A DNA stretch of 64,000 bases, from NCBI GenBank assembly GCA_023150835.1, contig JAKLKB010000001.1, positions 62,001-126,000 of the forward strand. Reading direction: 5' to 3'. Positions 27,044 through 36,366 of the stretch are shown piece after piece (the stretch's first letter is position 1; every line of letters starts with the position of its first letter). The position numbers were made by a program, and so were the translations under genes. This DNA comes from Myxococcota bacterium (GTDB lineage Bacteria; Myxococcota_C; UBA6777). Under the pieces are notes generated by a model. That model was not told the DNA's origin. It worked only from the letters and a program-made list of their open reading frames with translations, and searched no databases.

Positions 27044-29656
27044 TCAACGGAGGAAGTGGAGTTGTTGTGGGCCGTTGAGGCTGATCTGTGCGGAGCCTTT
27101 GTATTGGGTGATCGCGCCTTGGATCTGTACGTACTTGCCGACGAGGGCTTGGGCGGGGGTTTGGTTGGAGAAGGACTGTTGGAAAGCGGGTACGCTGGTT
27201 TTCCAAAGGATCGCGACGAGTTGGCGTTCGACGGGTTTGGCAAAAAAGATCTGGAACATCTTGCGCCGTTCTTTGACGGCGACGATGCGTCCAGTGATCA
27301 CGCCCGTGTGTCCGACTTGGAAGCGGGCTTCGTAGGGGGAAAAGTGGAGTTCGTGGTCGCCTTTGAGAATGTAGCCGAGGGTGCGAGGGGCGATGCGGAC
27401 TTGGTAATATCCGGGGACTTCGGCGATCACATCAAGGGTATCGGAGGGGTGGTATCGTGCGAGGACTTCGGAGCGGATGGACGGTTGTTTGTACACAGGA
27501 GAAGGCCCACGCAAAACGATCTGGAAGATGCGGGAGTGCAGCCAGTCGCGGATGAACAGATCGGCGTAGTAGCTGGCGACTTTGGGGTGGCGGACGATCA
27601 CACCGACTTCACGGTTGCCTTTGAAACTGTTTTCTGTCCAGTTGATCGATCCAACAAAGACTTCTTTGCGATCGACGATCACGCCCTTGGCATGGATCTT
27701 TGCGACGCCTACGGCGGGTAGATTGATCAGGCGCGCACGCAGATTCAATTTTTCTTGTTCGGCCAGTTTGTTGAGCATGGCGACGGTCTTGTCGTTTTTA
27801 CGTTCGTCGCGGACATCGATATTGTACCAAGTGCTATCGATTAAAACGCGGACACGGCAGCCTTTTCGGGCGGCTTGGATCACGGCCATCAGCGGGAGGT
27901 TGGGGGTTTGGAGGAAAGAGCGTTGGCGCTTTTTTCCCCAAAACAACGGGATCGAGTTTTGTAGGATCAGGACTTCGTGTTGGCAGGACAAGATCGAGCC
28001 GATCAGACTTTGTTTTTCGTGAAGGCTGTTGTCGGGAGAGAGGACGAGTTCGAGATCGGCGCGGCCTTGGACGCGGAGGGGGGGGCGTCGATAGCGATAA
28101 AGGGGCGGATAAGAGCGCTCTTTGGGCTTGAAGGTGTCGGGAGGTGCGTCCCAACGTGTGCCGTCGGCGTCCTTGGCGTGGAGCAGATCGAGATGCGAAG
28201 CTGTCGAGGTGTCGTGCTTCCAGACCGCAAGAAGATCGCGAACAAGCAGAGGGGAACGGATGTGGATCTCCCATCCTCGGTTGCCGAAGGTCGGAGTGGG
28301 TGGATGGCCGGTTGCACCGTAGTTTTCGGTGCCGATCACAGCCCACGTGCGATCGACGATCGCGTATTTGGCGTGATTAAATCGGTATCGTCGGATAATC
28401 CGCTGTTTGCGATCTCCGCGCATCCACAAGATCGGGATGCCTGCACGAAACATCTTGTTGGCGTAGTAGCGGGCTTTTTTGGGGACGCCACCCACAGGCA
28501 CACCTTCAAACAAGATGCGCACGTCGACGCCCCGCTGTTTGGCTTGGATCATGGTTTGGGCGATTTGGGGGTTGGTAAAGAGGTAGACGTTAAGGAGGAT
28601 CTGCGAACGAGCGCTGCGGAGGCGTTGGAGTAATGCGTCAAAATTGTTTTCAGGGGCGGATGTTGCGAGGATATCGACGGGGATATCTTTGTATCGCTGT
28701 GGCGTAAAGAGGCTTTGTCCCGGGCGTTCGACGCGATGGGTGAGATCTGCGCCAAGGCGTGTGGCAGAGAAGCTATTGTTCCAATCGGCGGCGGTGTTGG
28801 TGTCGGGGATCGGGTGGCCGCGTTCATCGCGGTCACGAGCGAGGACTTGGCCGCGTGCAGCGAAAGGGTTGGCGCTGTGCATCTTGACGGGAGGACCGAC
28901 CCAATGGCCTGTGGGGATCAAGCTGGTATCCAGAGGGCTATCTTGTCCGTCTTTGAGGGCGTCATAACAAACGACATCGACGGTGTTTTCGCTTGCGTCG
29001 TGAAGAGAGACGACGCCACGAGTGGATGGCAGATTGGGCCATCCTTCGGGGATATCGGCTTTGGGGAGATTCGGGTGATCGCTTGCGCCTTGGATATCGG
29101 GCAAAAAGCCGAACATTTGTCGAAAGCCATCGGCTTGGTGAGCGACCCAGATGGTTTGGCGCGGTCGCAGGCGCGTGTTGGCGGGGAGGATGATGCGGCG
29201 GCGTTTTCCTGTGGGCTGGTAGGTTTCTTCGCGTTTGGTTCGCCCCCATTTTCCGCGTTTTTGGCCTTGGCGTGTTCGGACACGGCGAGGTTTGCGTTTG
29301 CGGGGGCTGCGCTTGGTGTACATATCCGAGATCATCCAGCCCGATACATCGACCGTTTGTTGTGTAAGATTCGTGATGCGGATCGATTCTTCGGGTTCGG
29401 GTCGGCCTTTTAAGAAGCCGTAGTAATACACGCCCGACAACACGACACTTCGTGCATAAGGCCGGCTGGCGTGAGCCTCGGAGATGGCGGATGCTGCGGC
29501 AAAAAAGCCGAGTCCAAGCAGTGGCCCCAAGAAGGCCAAGCCAAGCCAGCGCCCAAATACAGCGAAGGCCGCGAAGAGGCGGTGTTGCTGGCCTAAGCTT
29601 GGGCGGGATAAGTGTGTGTGGGCGACGATAGCGGGCTGGATGGAGGCTGCGTACAC
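27044..29656 (-). CDS. Secreted multidomain phospholipase D-like protein (lamin-tail, two HKD, SH3-like, OB-fold)
   Basis: 870 residues from a GTG at 29656 (GAGG 8 nt upstream); the ATG-type upstream extension into a repeat element was rejected. The signal peptide ends ~residue 60 (FFAAASAISEAHA). A lamin-tail-like domain covers ~70-260 (IRITNLTQQTVDVSGWMISD at its start). Two PLD half-sites follow, HAKYAIVD at ~428 and HAKGVIVD at ~653, both HxKx4D, each followed by GTENY or GSINWTENS. An SH3-like module (~705-760, GPSPVYKQPSIRSEV) and an OB-fold-like C-terminus (~785-870, GVITGRIVAVKERRKMFQI) end it. PLD half-sites hydrolyse phosphodiesters of lipids or nucleic acids; the lamin-tail and OB modules suggest DNA or cell-wall binding. 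The substrate is not shown. Confidence 0.8.
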   Translation of the reverse strand: MYAASIQPAIVAHTHLSRPSLGQQHRLFAAFAVFGRWLGLAFLGPLLGLGFFAAASAISEAHASRPYARSVVLSGVYYYGFLKGRPEPEESIRITNLTQQTVDVSGWMISDMYTKRSPRKRKPRRVRTRQGQKRGKWGRTKREETYQPTGKRRRIILPANTRLRPRQTIWVAHQADGFRQMFGFLPDIQGASDHPNLPKADIPEGWPNLPSTRGVVSLHDASENTVDVVCYDALKDGQDSPLDTSLIPTGHWVGPPVKMHSANPFAARGQVLARDRDERGHPIPDTNTAADWNNSFSATRLGADLTHRVERPGQSLFTPQRYKDIPVDILATSAPENNFDALLQRLRSARSQILLNVYLFTNPQIAQTMIQAKQRGVDVRILFEGVPVGGVPKKARYYANKMFRAGIPILWMRGDRKQRIIRRYRFNHAKYAIVDRTWAVIGTENYGATGHPPTPTFGNRGWEIHIRSPLLVRDLLAVWKHDTSTASHLDLLHAKDADGTRWDAPPDTFKPKERSYPPLYRYRRPPLRVQGRADLELVLSPDNSLHEKQSLIGSILSCQHEVLILQNSIPLFWGKKRQRSFLQTPNLPLMAVIQAARKGCRVRVLIDSTWYNIDVRDERKNDKTVAMLNKLAEQEKLNLRARLINLPAVGVAKIHAKGVIVDRKEVFVGSINWTENSFKGNREVGVIVRHPKVASYYADLFIRDWLHSRIFQIVLRGPSPVYKQPSIRSEVLARYHPSDTLDVIAEVPGYYQVRIAPRTLGYILKGDHELHFSPYEARFQVGHTGVITGRIVAVKERRKMFQIFFAKPVERQLVAILWKTSVPAFQQSFSNQTPAQALVGKYVQIQGAITQYKGSAQISLNGPQQLHFLR

Positions 29657-29762
29657 GTTGGAACCTCGCTGAGTTGTCAGGTGGATGATTGGGAGGATAG
29701 GTTCAGTGGATGGAGAACAGAAGACCGTGAAACCGAAAGAATCAGGCGGATCGATTGGTGTT

Positions 29763-29902
29763 GTACGAAGTTCGCCTGTTGTGTGGTCCCAAGAAGTTCG
29801 CCTGTTGTGTGATCCCAAAACGTAGGGGCAGCCCCCTGTGGCTGCCCTATTACAGGGCGTCTACGTGCTCTTGTTTGCTGTGTACATCACGCGGATATCG
29901 TA
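29763..29902 (-). repeat. Family A repeat with duplicated left end
   Basis: Complete element ending CGGATATCGTAT directly at the stop codon of the 29903-30445 gene. The opposite end (TACGAAGTTCGCCTGTTGTGTG) is present twice in tandem (29764 and ~29793). The central GGGCAGCC / GGCTGCCC stem is intact. Confidence 0.85.
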
Positions 29903-30445
29903 TTAAAATCCGTCGAACAGTTCTTCGAGATCTTCGTTGGTCCAGCCCTCAAGCTGCCGCAACAGCAGGGCGATGCGTTGGACGTAGGCTCCGACCACGT
30001 CCGAGATGGCTTTTTGAGTTTGGGCGGTGTGGATCTCGACTTCTCCAAGATCGCGAAGAAAAGCAGGGGCTTCTTTAAAGCCACTCCATTCAAAGCGCAT
30101 CAACAGGCGGCCATCCTCAAGTCGCCAGTGAAGGTAATGTGCGCGGCTGCCCGGCTCGACGTCGTATTGTTGGAGGTAGATCGGGATACGAACGGCTTTT
30201 TCTTCGGCCAAGATACGCAGGCCGTTGGACATACTTTTGACAAAAGCGTGGACGGGCAAGATAAAGGCTTCGGGATAATTGGCGAGGATGTCGGTGTTTC
30301 CGATGCGCATGGAGATGTAGGCATCGAACTCTTTTTGAAGGTATTCGGAGATACCTGCTTTGTCGTCGATGGAGGTGAACTCTTTGATGTCCTCGAGGGT
30401 GGGCAATTCCGTGATCTGGATCTCGAATGATAGGGGGCCTTGCAT
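29903..30445 (-). CDS. Hypothetical protein
   Basis: 180 residues, soluble, no signal peptide or membrane segment, no recognised family. It begins MQGPLSFEIQITELPTLEDI. Residues ~90-140 have an alternating pattern typical of beta strands (RIPIYLQQYDVEPGSRAHYLHWRLEDG, LLMRFEWSGF). The C-terminal 50 residues are helical (QKAISDVVGAYVQRIALLLRQLEGW) and acidic at the very end. GAGG 8 nt upstream supports the ATG at 30445. The stop codon touches a family A repeat. It lies divergent from dnaA, so it may share the regulatory region 30446-30915. Confidence 0.7.
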   Translation of the reverse strand: MQGPLSFEIQITELPTLEDIKEFTSIDDKAGISEYLQKEFDAYISMRIGNTDILANYPEAFILPVHAFVKSMSNGLRILAEEKAVRIPIYLQQYDVEPGSRAHYLHWRLEDGRLLMRFEWSGFKEAPAFLRDLGEVEIHTAQTQKAISDVVGAYVQRIALLLRQLEGWTNEDLEELFDGF

Positions 30446-30915
30446 CCTTGGTTCCTCTCTGTGGGAGAAGCACTGCGTGGATGATCTGCGCAGGCTTTGG
30501 ATGGTTTGGAGAAGGCACACGCAAGGGACGGCGCAACACGCGGGAAAAGGGGGGTGGGGGAGCCTCCCTGCTTGCCTTGGCAGTTTCCCTCTTGTAGCTT
30601 ACTTTCCGTTGCGAGACCAGAGAAAACATTGCGTGGCTGTGTCAGGCGGGTTTCTTTTGCGTGGCGGCCTCTTGACATTTTTGGGTGAGGCTGGTTTGTG
30701 TGTTGGCAAAGTCGTCGGCTCCGCAAGAAGACAAAGTCCGCGCTGGCACATCAAGCTCTAGCGTCGAGGGAGCGCGAAGCGTCATCAACTGTCATCCGAT
30801 ACAACAACGTCATGAGCAAACAAGATCATCGGGACTTGTGCCCTTTTGGGGGGCGCACACTTGTCTTTGGGTTGGAGTGCGAAACAGGATGCATGAAGAA
30901 GAAGTGAAGGGAACG
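30446..30915. promoter_or_regulatory. Divergent intergenic region upstream of dnaA
   Basis: 470 bp between the hypothetical gene and dnaA. TTGACA occurs at 30672-30677, but the -10 partner (TTTGTG at 17 nt) is poor. No TTATCCACA-type DnaA box or AT-rich unwinding stretch is visible, so an origin here is not supported. The open frame running through it into dnaA has no RBS. Confidence 0.35.
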
Positions 30916-32256
30916 ATGCTCTGGCAAGCCATGTTCGAGGGTTTGCAAGAGCGGATCAGTCCCCAAAACTTTAAGATCTGGATCGAACCCGTCCGCCCGA
31001 GCCTTTCGGGAGGGGTGCTGCGTTTGTTTGTACCGAACCAGTACTTTCAGGATTGGATCGCGCAGAATTATCTCAACGATATCCACGAGATCGGCGAAAG
31101 TGTGTACGGCGGCTCTTTGCAGATCGAACTCACCTACCAAGAGGTCGAGCCGCTGGCGTTGGAAGTGCCGTTTTCGTCCCCTGCGTCCTCGACAGCGATC
31201 GCAGAAGGTCACTTTTTTGAACCCTTTACGACGCCCCGCCTCAACGAGCGCTATACCTTCGAAAGCTTTGTGGTGGGGCCATCTAACCAATTTGCGCACG
31301 CGGCTTGTTTGGCGGTCGCGAACGAACCTGCGGGCAGTTATAACCCGCTGTTTATCTATGGTGGCGTTGGTTTGGGCAAAACGCACTTGCTTCATGCGAT
31401 CGGCTGGGCTTTGCTCGAACATCCGCAAAGTCCGCGAGTCCTTTACATCTCGTCCGAACAGTTCGTCAACGAGATGATCACAGCGGTACGCTTTGACAAG
31501 CTTTCGGAGTTTCGTTCGCGTTATCGGGATCAATGCGATGTGTTGATGCTTGACGATATCCAATTCATCGCGGGCAAGAAGATGACCCAAGAAGAATTCT
31601 TCCATACCTTCAATTTCTTGCACAGTTCAAGCAAGCAGATCATCGTCACGTCGGATCGCTATCCGCAGGAGATCCCTGCGTTGGAAGAGCGCTTGCGTTC
31701 GCGTTTTCAGTGGGGATTGATCGCGGATATCCAAGAACCCGAACTGGAAACGCGGATGGCGATCGTCACCCAAAAAGCCGAGAACAACGGCCTGAATTTG
31801 GATAACGAGTTGGTGTTGTATCTGGCTTCGTCCATGCAAAACAACATCCGTGAACTCGAAGGGGCGTTGGTGCGCTTGCGGGCCTTTGCAGAATTGACGG
31901 GCCGTCAAGTGACCTTGCGGATGGCGCGAGACGTGTTGCGCGGTTTGATGCCCGAGCGCCAGCCTGTCGCCTCGGTCGAAGTGATCCAACAGATGGTCGC
32001 CGAGTATTACGAGGTGAAGCTGCATGATCTTCGCGGAAACAAGCGGCACAAGCAAGTGTTGTTGCCGCGTCAAGTCGCGATGTACCTGTGTCGAAAGCTC
32101 GCCCAAGCGTCCTTTGCGGAGATCGGGACGGGATTTGGTGGCAAGGATCATTCAACCGCGATCAACGCTTGTCAGCGGATCGAGCAGCTTTTACCGGATG
32201 ATCCTGTGTTGCGCTCGGAGATCAACGAACTCGAAGCGCGGATCCGCGAAGGTTGA
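30916..32256 (+). CDS. dnaA: Chromosomal replication initiator protein DnaA
   Basis: 446 residues from the ATG at 30916. Domain I is at the N-terminus (LWQAMFEGLQERISPQNFKIWIEPV), followed by a short linker. The AAA+ domain begins ERYTFESFVVGPSNQFAHAA and has Walker A GGVGLGKTHLL, Walker B VLMLDDIQF and the sensor/arginine-finger region LEERLRSRFQWGL. Domain IV ends with the DNA-binding signature FGGKDHSTAINACQRI. DnaA-ATP binds DnaA boxes and melts oriC. The start at 30916 has GAAGGGA 4-5 nt upstream; ATG 30889 is a weaker in-frame alternative that would add 9 residues. It is followed by dnaN and recF in the classical order. Confidence 0.97.
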   Translation: MLWQAMFEGLQERISPQNFKIWIEPVRPSLSGGVLRLFVPNQYFQDWIAQNYLNDIHEIGESVYGGSLQIELTYQEVEPLALEVPFSSPASSTAIAEGHFFEPFTTPRLNERYTFESFVVGPSNQFAHAACLAVANEPAGSYNPLFIYGGVGLGKTHLLHAIGWALLEHPQSPRVLYISSEQFVNEMITAVRFDKLSEFRSRYRDQCDVLMLDDIQFIAGKKMTQEEFFHTFNFLHSSSKQIIVTSDRYPQEIPALEERLRSRFQWGLIADIQEPELETRMAIVTQKAENNGLNLDNELVLYLASSMQNNIRELEGALVRLRAFAELTGRQVTLRMARDVLRGLMPERQPVASVEVIQQMVAEYYEVKLHDLRGNKRHKQVLLPRQVAMYLCRKLAQASFAEIGTGFGGKDHSTAINACQRIEQLLPDDPVLRSEINELEARIREG

Positions 32257-32308
32257 GCGGAGGGGATGCGTCGTCTTGGGTGATTGGAGGCGATGTGTTT
32301 GAGCGATG

Positions 32309-32317
32309 TGTCGATAA
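32309..32317 (-). promoter_or_regulatory. Possible weak DnaA box in the dnaA-dnaN gap
   Basis: TTATCGACA on the reverse strand, one mismatch from TTATCCACA. A single copy, with no cluster of boxes seen. The 201-bp dnaA-dnaN gap is otherwise GC-rich. Confidence 0.2.
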
Positions 32318-32457
32318 GAAAGCGCCGTCGCCAAGGCGTTTGGGTGGGGGGGGTTGTCTTGGAGAAAGAAAAAGGTAGAACGCTTGGCGTGTCGTGTCCA
32401 AGATAAACAGAGGTGAGATGTCGCCCGTTGGTGCGGCGTTCACGTGGAGAGAGATTC

Positions 32458-33603
32458 ATGCGATTGTTGATAGGTTGCAAGCCCTTGCTCAAGGTGGTGC
32501 AGATCGCACAAAGCGTCGTTCCCAAAAAGACGTCGAGACCGATCTTGATGCACCTACGATTGAAAGCGACGGTGGAGCGGGGGCTTGAGGTGACGGCCAC
32601 GGACGAAGAACTGACATTTCAGGCGACGACCGAAGCCCAAGTCGAAGTCCCGGGCGAGATCACCGTGTCTGCACGCGATCTGTACGAGATCGTGCGCACC
32701 ATGCCCGATGAGCCGTTGCGCCTCGAAGTCCTCTTGGACAAGGGGCAATTGGAGCTTTCGACGGGTGATCGGCGGATCGAGTTTCAATTGCACACACTCC
32801 CCGCAGGTGATTTCCCCGATACAGAGGGCATCTCCCCTGATCGCTCTTATGCGTACAAGGTCGAAGATCTGTTGCAATTGATCGATCGAACGGTCTTTGC
32901 GGTCTCGCAGGATGAAGCGCGTTATTATCTTGGCGGCGTCTTCTTGGAATGCCATGAAGGCGAAAATATCCGCGCTGTCGCCACCGACGGCCACCGGTTG
33001 GCGCTTGCAGAAGGCGCTCCTCCCGAAAAATTTGTCCTTTCCCCGGGAAAGATCCTGCCGCGCAAACTGCTCGGCGAGTTGCGCAAGACGCTCGACGATC
33101 GTCAAGGAGAAGTGCGATTTGGCTTTCAAGACAAAAAAGTGACGTTCCAACACGGCCCACAAACGCTGACCTCGCTGCTGGTGGAAGGCTCATTTCCAGA
33201 TTATCGGCAAGTGATCCCACGCACGCCGAGCATCGTGTGCCGCGTTCCTCGCGTCGACTTGCTCGAAGGGTTGCGTCGGATCTCGCTGCTGTCGCCTGAA
33301 AAGACAGGGGGGGTGCGCGTGCAGATCAAAGAAGACGCGCTACATCTCTTTAGCCAACACACAGGTCGCGGCCAAGCCAAAGAAGAAGTCCGTTTGCGCG
33401 AAGGTGGCGGAGATATCGAGATCGGATTCAATGCGAGCTATTTTATTGAGGCCTTGAATGTGATCGATACTGCCGAGGTCTTGCTCGAATTCACCAACTA
33501 TTTGAGTCCTTGCTTGTTGAAGCCCTACCAAGATCCCGCAAGCGAGGCCGAAAAAGGCAAGGCTCGTCCTCACCTCAACGTGATCATGCCGATGCGTTTG
33601 TAG
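32458..33603 (+). CDS. dnaN: DNA polymerase III beta subunit (sliding clamp)
   Basis: 381 residues. The ring-shaped clamp tethers polymerase III to DNA. Family landmarks: three repeated domains, with VSARDLYEIVRTMPDEPLRLEV in the first, FAVSQDEARYYLGGVFLE and AVATDGHRLAL in the second, and the third ending LNVIMPMRL, the normal C-terminal P-M-R-L/M of clamps that forms part of the peptide-binding cleft. GGAGAGAG lies a few nt before the ATG at 32458; the frame opens earlier but has no other good start. It lies 201 bp after dnaA and 77 bp before recF. Confidence 0.97.
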   Translation: MRLLIGCKPLLKVVQIAQSVVPKKTSRPILMHLRLKATVERGLEVTATDEELTFQATTEAQVEVPGEITVSARDLYEIVRTMPDEPLRLEVLLDKGQLELSTGDRRIEFQLHTLPAGDFPDTEGISPDRSYAYKVEDLLQLIDRTVFAVSQDEARYYLGGVFLECHEGENIRAVATDGHRLALAEGAPPEKFVLSPGKILPRKLLGELRKTLDDRQGEVRFGFQDKKVTFQHGPQTLTSLLVEGSFPDYRQVIPRTPSIVCRVPRVDLLEGLRRISLLSPEKTGGVRVQIKEDALHLFSQHTGRGQAKEEVRLREGGGDIEIGFNASYFIEALNVIDTAEVLLEFTNYLSPCLLKPYQDPASEAEKGKARPHLNVIMPMRL

Positions 33604-33680
33604 TGGGTTGATGGGCTTTGATTTATGCCGAGTATCGGACTTTGTGATCTCTCTTTGTGCGTTTTGGGAGACCTCTGGGC

Positions 33681-34868
33681 TTGACGCTGCACCTCGCGCA
33701 ATTCGCATCCCACCATTTCCGCAACTTGGCGCATGAGCCTGTCACGCTGCATCCTCGCTTTAACTTTTTTTGCGGGGAAAATGGCCAAGGCAAGACCAAT
33801 CTGCTCGAAGCGATCTACTATTTGTTTACGTTGCGCCCGTTGCGTTCGGTGCGTCCAATCGATCTGTTGGCGTGGGGAGAGTCCCAAGCCTCTTTGTCGG
33901 GCGATATCTGCGGGCGTATCGAACGCACGTTGTCCGTACAATTTGGTCGACAAAAGCGCGATATCTTTCTCAATGGTGGGCCACCATTAAGCCTCGACGA
34001 CTACTTTAGCGAGTTGCAGATCGTCGCCTTTACACCCGAAGAGATCCAGTTGGTGCGGGGATCGCCGACTTTGCGAAGGCGTTTTCTGGATCGGGCTGTC
34101 TTTAACACAGATATCCGATATCTCCGAGAAGTTCGGCAATACCTCAAACTGCTCGATCACCGCAATGCTCTGCTCAAATCGTCTTCGCCCGATCGTGCGC
34201 TGCTGGACGTGTTGGCCGAGCAGTTTGCACAAGCGGGAGCGCGACTGATCCGCCGTCGTGTCGGGTTGCTTGAAAGCCTGCGGCCTCATCTGCGCGATGC
34301 CTACTATCGGATCTTTCCCGATCTGCTGATCGAGATCGATGTGCGCTACCAGTCGACGCTTGGCTCACTTCCGACCCTCGGCGAACATCCCTCGACCGAA
34401 GTGGTGGTCGCCTACGAACAAGATATCTTTGCGCGCTTTTTGGCGCAGATCCAAAAGATCCAGTCGCGTGAATTGGACCGACGGATGGCCTTGATCGGGC
34501 CTCATCTTGATGATCTCGAATTTTCTTTTGCCGGTCGCCCTTTCAAACAAGTCGCCAGTCAAGGACAAACACGGGCGTTGGTGTTGGCACTCAAGATCGC
34601 GGAGATATCCGAGATCAAAGCCCGCACAGGCGAACATCCGTTGTTGTTGTTGGACGATGTAGCCGGTGAGCTTGATCCCCGTCATTCGGGTATGTTCTTT
34701 GGATTCCTCGAAGAAACCCACGGTCAGGTCTTGCTTTCGACGACCAGTCTTGCGTACATCCAATTGCCCGATATCGAACGGTATCCGTGTTTTACCTTGG
34801 TCCAAGGAAAGATCGCGCCGTCGCCGCTTGGTGCAGAACACAGCGCGCAACATCAAGAAAGGGAATAG
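33681..34868 (+). CDS. recF: DNA replication and repair protein RecF
   Basis: 395 residues from a TTG start at 33681 (GGGAG 9 nt upstream). TTG gives a normal RecF N-terminus, M-TLHLAQFASHHFRNL; the upstream GTG at 33657 is the alternative. SMC-like ATPase features: Walker A GENGQGKTNLLEA, signature-like SQGQTRALVLALKIAE, Walker B LLLLDDVAGELD and the final STTSL switch region. RecF helps load RecA at single-strand gaps with RecO and RecR. It follows dnaN and ends 4 bp before the glgA start, so glgA is probably in the same transcript. gyrB, often next, is absent. Confidence 0.95.
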   Translation: MTLHLAQFASHHFRNLAHEPVTLHPRFNFFCGENGQGKTNLLEAIYYLFTLRPLRSVRPIDLLAWGESQASLSGDICGRIERTLSVQFGRQKRDIFLNGGPPLSLDDYFSELQIVAFTPEEIQLVRGSPTLRRRFLDRAVFNTDIRYLREVRQYLKLLDHRNALLKSSSPDRALLDVLAEQFAQAGARLIRRRVGLLESLRPHLRDAYYRIFPDLLIEIDVRYQSTLGSLPTLGEHPSTEVVVAYEQDIFARFLAQIQKIQSRELDRRMALIGPHLDDLEFSFAGRPFKQVASQGQTRALVLALKIAEISEIKARTGEHPLLLLDDVAGELDPRHSGMFFGFLEETHGQVLLSTTSLAYIQLPDIERYPCFTLVQGKIAPSPLGAEHSAQHQERE

Positions 34869-34872
34869 GTCG

Positions 34873-36366
34873 GTGGATTCGAGAAAATCATCATTGCGGA
34901 TCTTGATGGTGGCTGCGGAGATCGCACCTTGGGCCAAAGTTGGCGGTTTGGGCGACGTGATCGCGGCCCTTCCAAGTGCTTTGTGCCGCCAAGGAGCCGA
35001 AGTCGTCTTGGTGTTGCCGCGTTATCTGTGTTTGCGCGAGCCGCTGATGCCTGTGCGTGCGCTGCATCGTTCTCCTTTTCGGATGGCGTGGGGGCCTTAT
35101 TCGAGCTACAACTTGCGTTTGTTTGAAGCCCGTCATCCCGAAGGATTTCAAGTCTTGTTGGTCGACTGCCCTCCGCTATTTGATCGAGCGGGGATCTATC
35201 ATGCGCCCGGGGCCTCGTATGATTACGCCGATAGCTTGGTGCGTTGGACGGCGCTGTGTCGAGGCGCTTTGTTTGGTGCGCTGTTGCTTGGAGGCGAATG
35301 GGATATCGTTCACGCGCACGATATGCACGCTGCGCTGACACTCCCGCTGCTGCGCGAAGAACACAAAGCTTCTCCGCTTCATCACGCCCGTGCGGTGTTG
35401 AGCGTCCACAACCTCGCTTACCAAGGCATCCATCCCCTCGCATCCATCGAAGATATCGGTATCTCTCGCTCATACGCCGAACCTTTCGGACCCTACGAGT
35501 TTTACGGCCAGTTCAACATGATGAAAGCTGGCTTGCTGTTTGCCGATGGTATCCACACCGTCAGTCCGACTTATGCGTATGAGATCGTCGAAGAACCCGC
35601 GTTTGGTCACGGTCTGCAAGGGGTGTTGTGGTCGCGGCGTCATCAGGTGATGGGCATCCTCAACGGTATCGACGCCGACGTGTGGGATCCCCAAAGCCAA
35701 CCCGCCTTGCCCGCCGTTTACAATAGCGAAGAACTCGATGGAAAAGCCGTCTGTCGGCGCGCCTTGCAAGAAGAGTTGGGATGGTCGAACGATGACAAAC
35801 GCCCGATATTTGGGATGGTCACGCGCTTGACCGCCCAAAAGGGTCTCGATCTGGTCGCGGCTTGCGTGCCGATGCTGATCCAACAAGGGGCGCGGCTTGC
35901 GATCTTGGGGACGGGGGATCCCCGCCTAGAGGCTTCTTTGCGCGTTTTGATGGAACGCCACCCCGAACATCTCCAAGCCCGCTTCCTTTTTGATCAAGCC
36001 CTCGCCCACCGTATCCTCGCAGGTTCCGATCTGTGCCTGATGCCCTCTTTGTTTGAGCCGTGTGGTCTCGTGCAGATGTACGCCATGCGCTACGGCACAC
36101 CACCGATCGTCCGACGCACCGGCGGCTTGGCCGACACGGTCGAGATGTTTGAACCCGAACACCTCACAGGAACAGGCTTCTTGTTCGATGAACCTGAACC
36201 CAATGCCCTCGCCTCCGCCATCCAAAAAGCCCTGCTGATCTGGAGAAAACCAAACCTCTGGAATGAACTGGTCAAAAATGCGATGAAACGCGACTTTTCG
36301 TGGGATCACATCGCGCACGATTATATCCGGTGGTATCACGAACTTCTGACGGCCGTTCGCCCCTAG
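34873..36366 (+). CDS. glgA: Glycogen synthase (ADP-glucose type)
   Basis: 497 residues from GTG 34873. GT5 glycosyltransferase making alpha-1,4-glucan from ADP-glucose. The donor-binding KVGGLGDV lies at residues 22-29 after ILMVAAEIAPW. Further markers are VHAHDMHAALTLPLL, SVHNLAYQG, the HTVSPTYAYEI segment, GILNGIDADVWDP, TRLTAQKGLDLV and the C-terminal SLFEPCGLVQMYAMRYGTPPIVRRTGGL with the catalytic Glu of the E-x7-E motif. GGGA lies 8 nt upstream of the GTG; a TTG at 34894 would start nearer to the core motif. It is 4 bp after recF. Its stop overlaps the reverse ppx stop. Confidence 0.93.
   Translation: MDSRKSSLRILMVAAEIAPWAKVGGLGDVIAALPSALCRQGAEVVLVLPRYLCLREPLMPVRALHRSPFRMAWGPYSSYNLRLFEARHPEGFQVLLVDCPPLFDRAGIYHAPGASYDYADSLVRWTALCRGALFGALLLGGEWDIVHAHDMHAALTLPLLREEHKASPLHHARAVLSVHNLAYQGIHPLASIEDIGISRSYAEPFGPYEFYGQFNMMKAGLLFADGIHTVSPTYAYEIVEEPAFGHGLQGVLWSRRHQVMGILNGIDADVWDPQSQPALPAVYNSEELDGKAVCRRALQEELGWSNDDKRPIFGMVTRLTAQKGLDLVAACVPMLIQQGARLAILGTGDPRLEASLRVLMERHPEHLQARFLFDQALAHRILAGSDLCLMPSLFEPCGLVQMYAMRYGTPPIVRRTGGLADTVEMFEPEHLTGTGFLFDEPEPNALASAIQKALLIWRKPNLWNELVKNAMKRDFSWDHIAHDYIRWYHELLTAVRP

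Noticed and set aside
29657..29818. N-terminal extension of the phospholipase D gene
   Set aside because: It runs through a family A repeat; the GTG at 29656 has an RBS and gives a proper signal peptide.
30685..30915. N-terminal extension of DnaA from the earlier in-frame start
   Set aside because: Those 77 codons have no RBS and no resemblance to DnaA domain I, which begins at the ATG at 30916.
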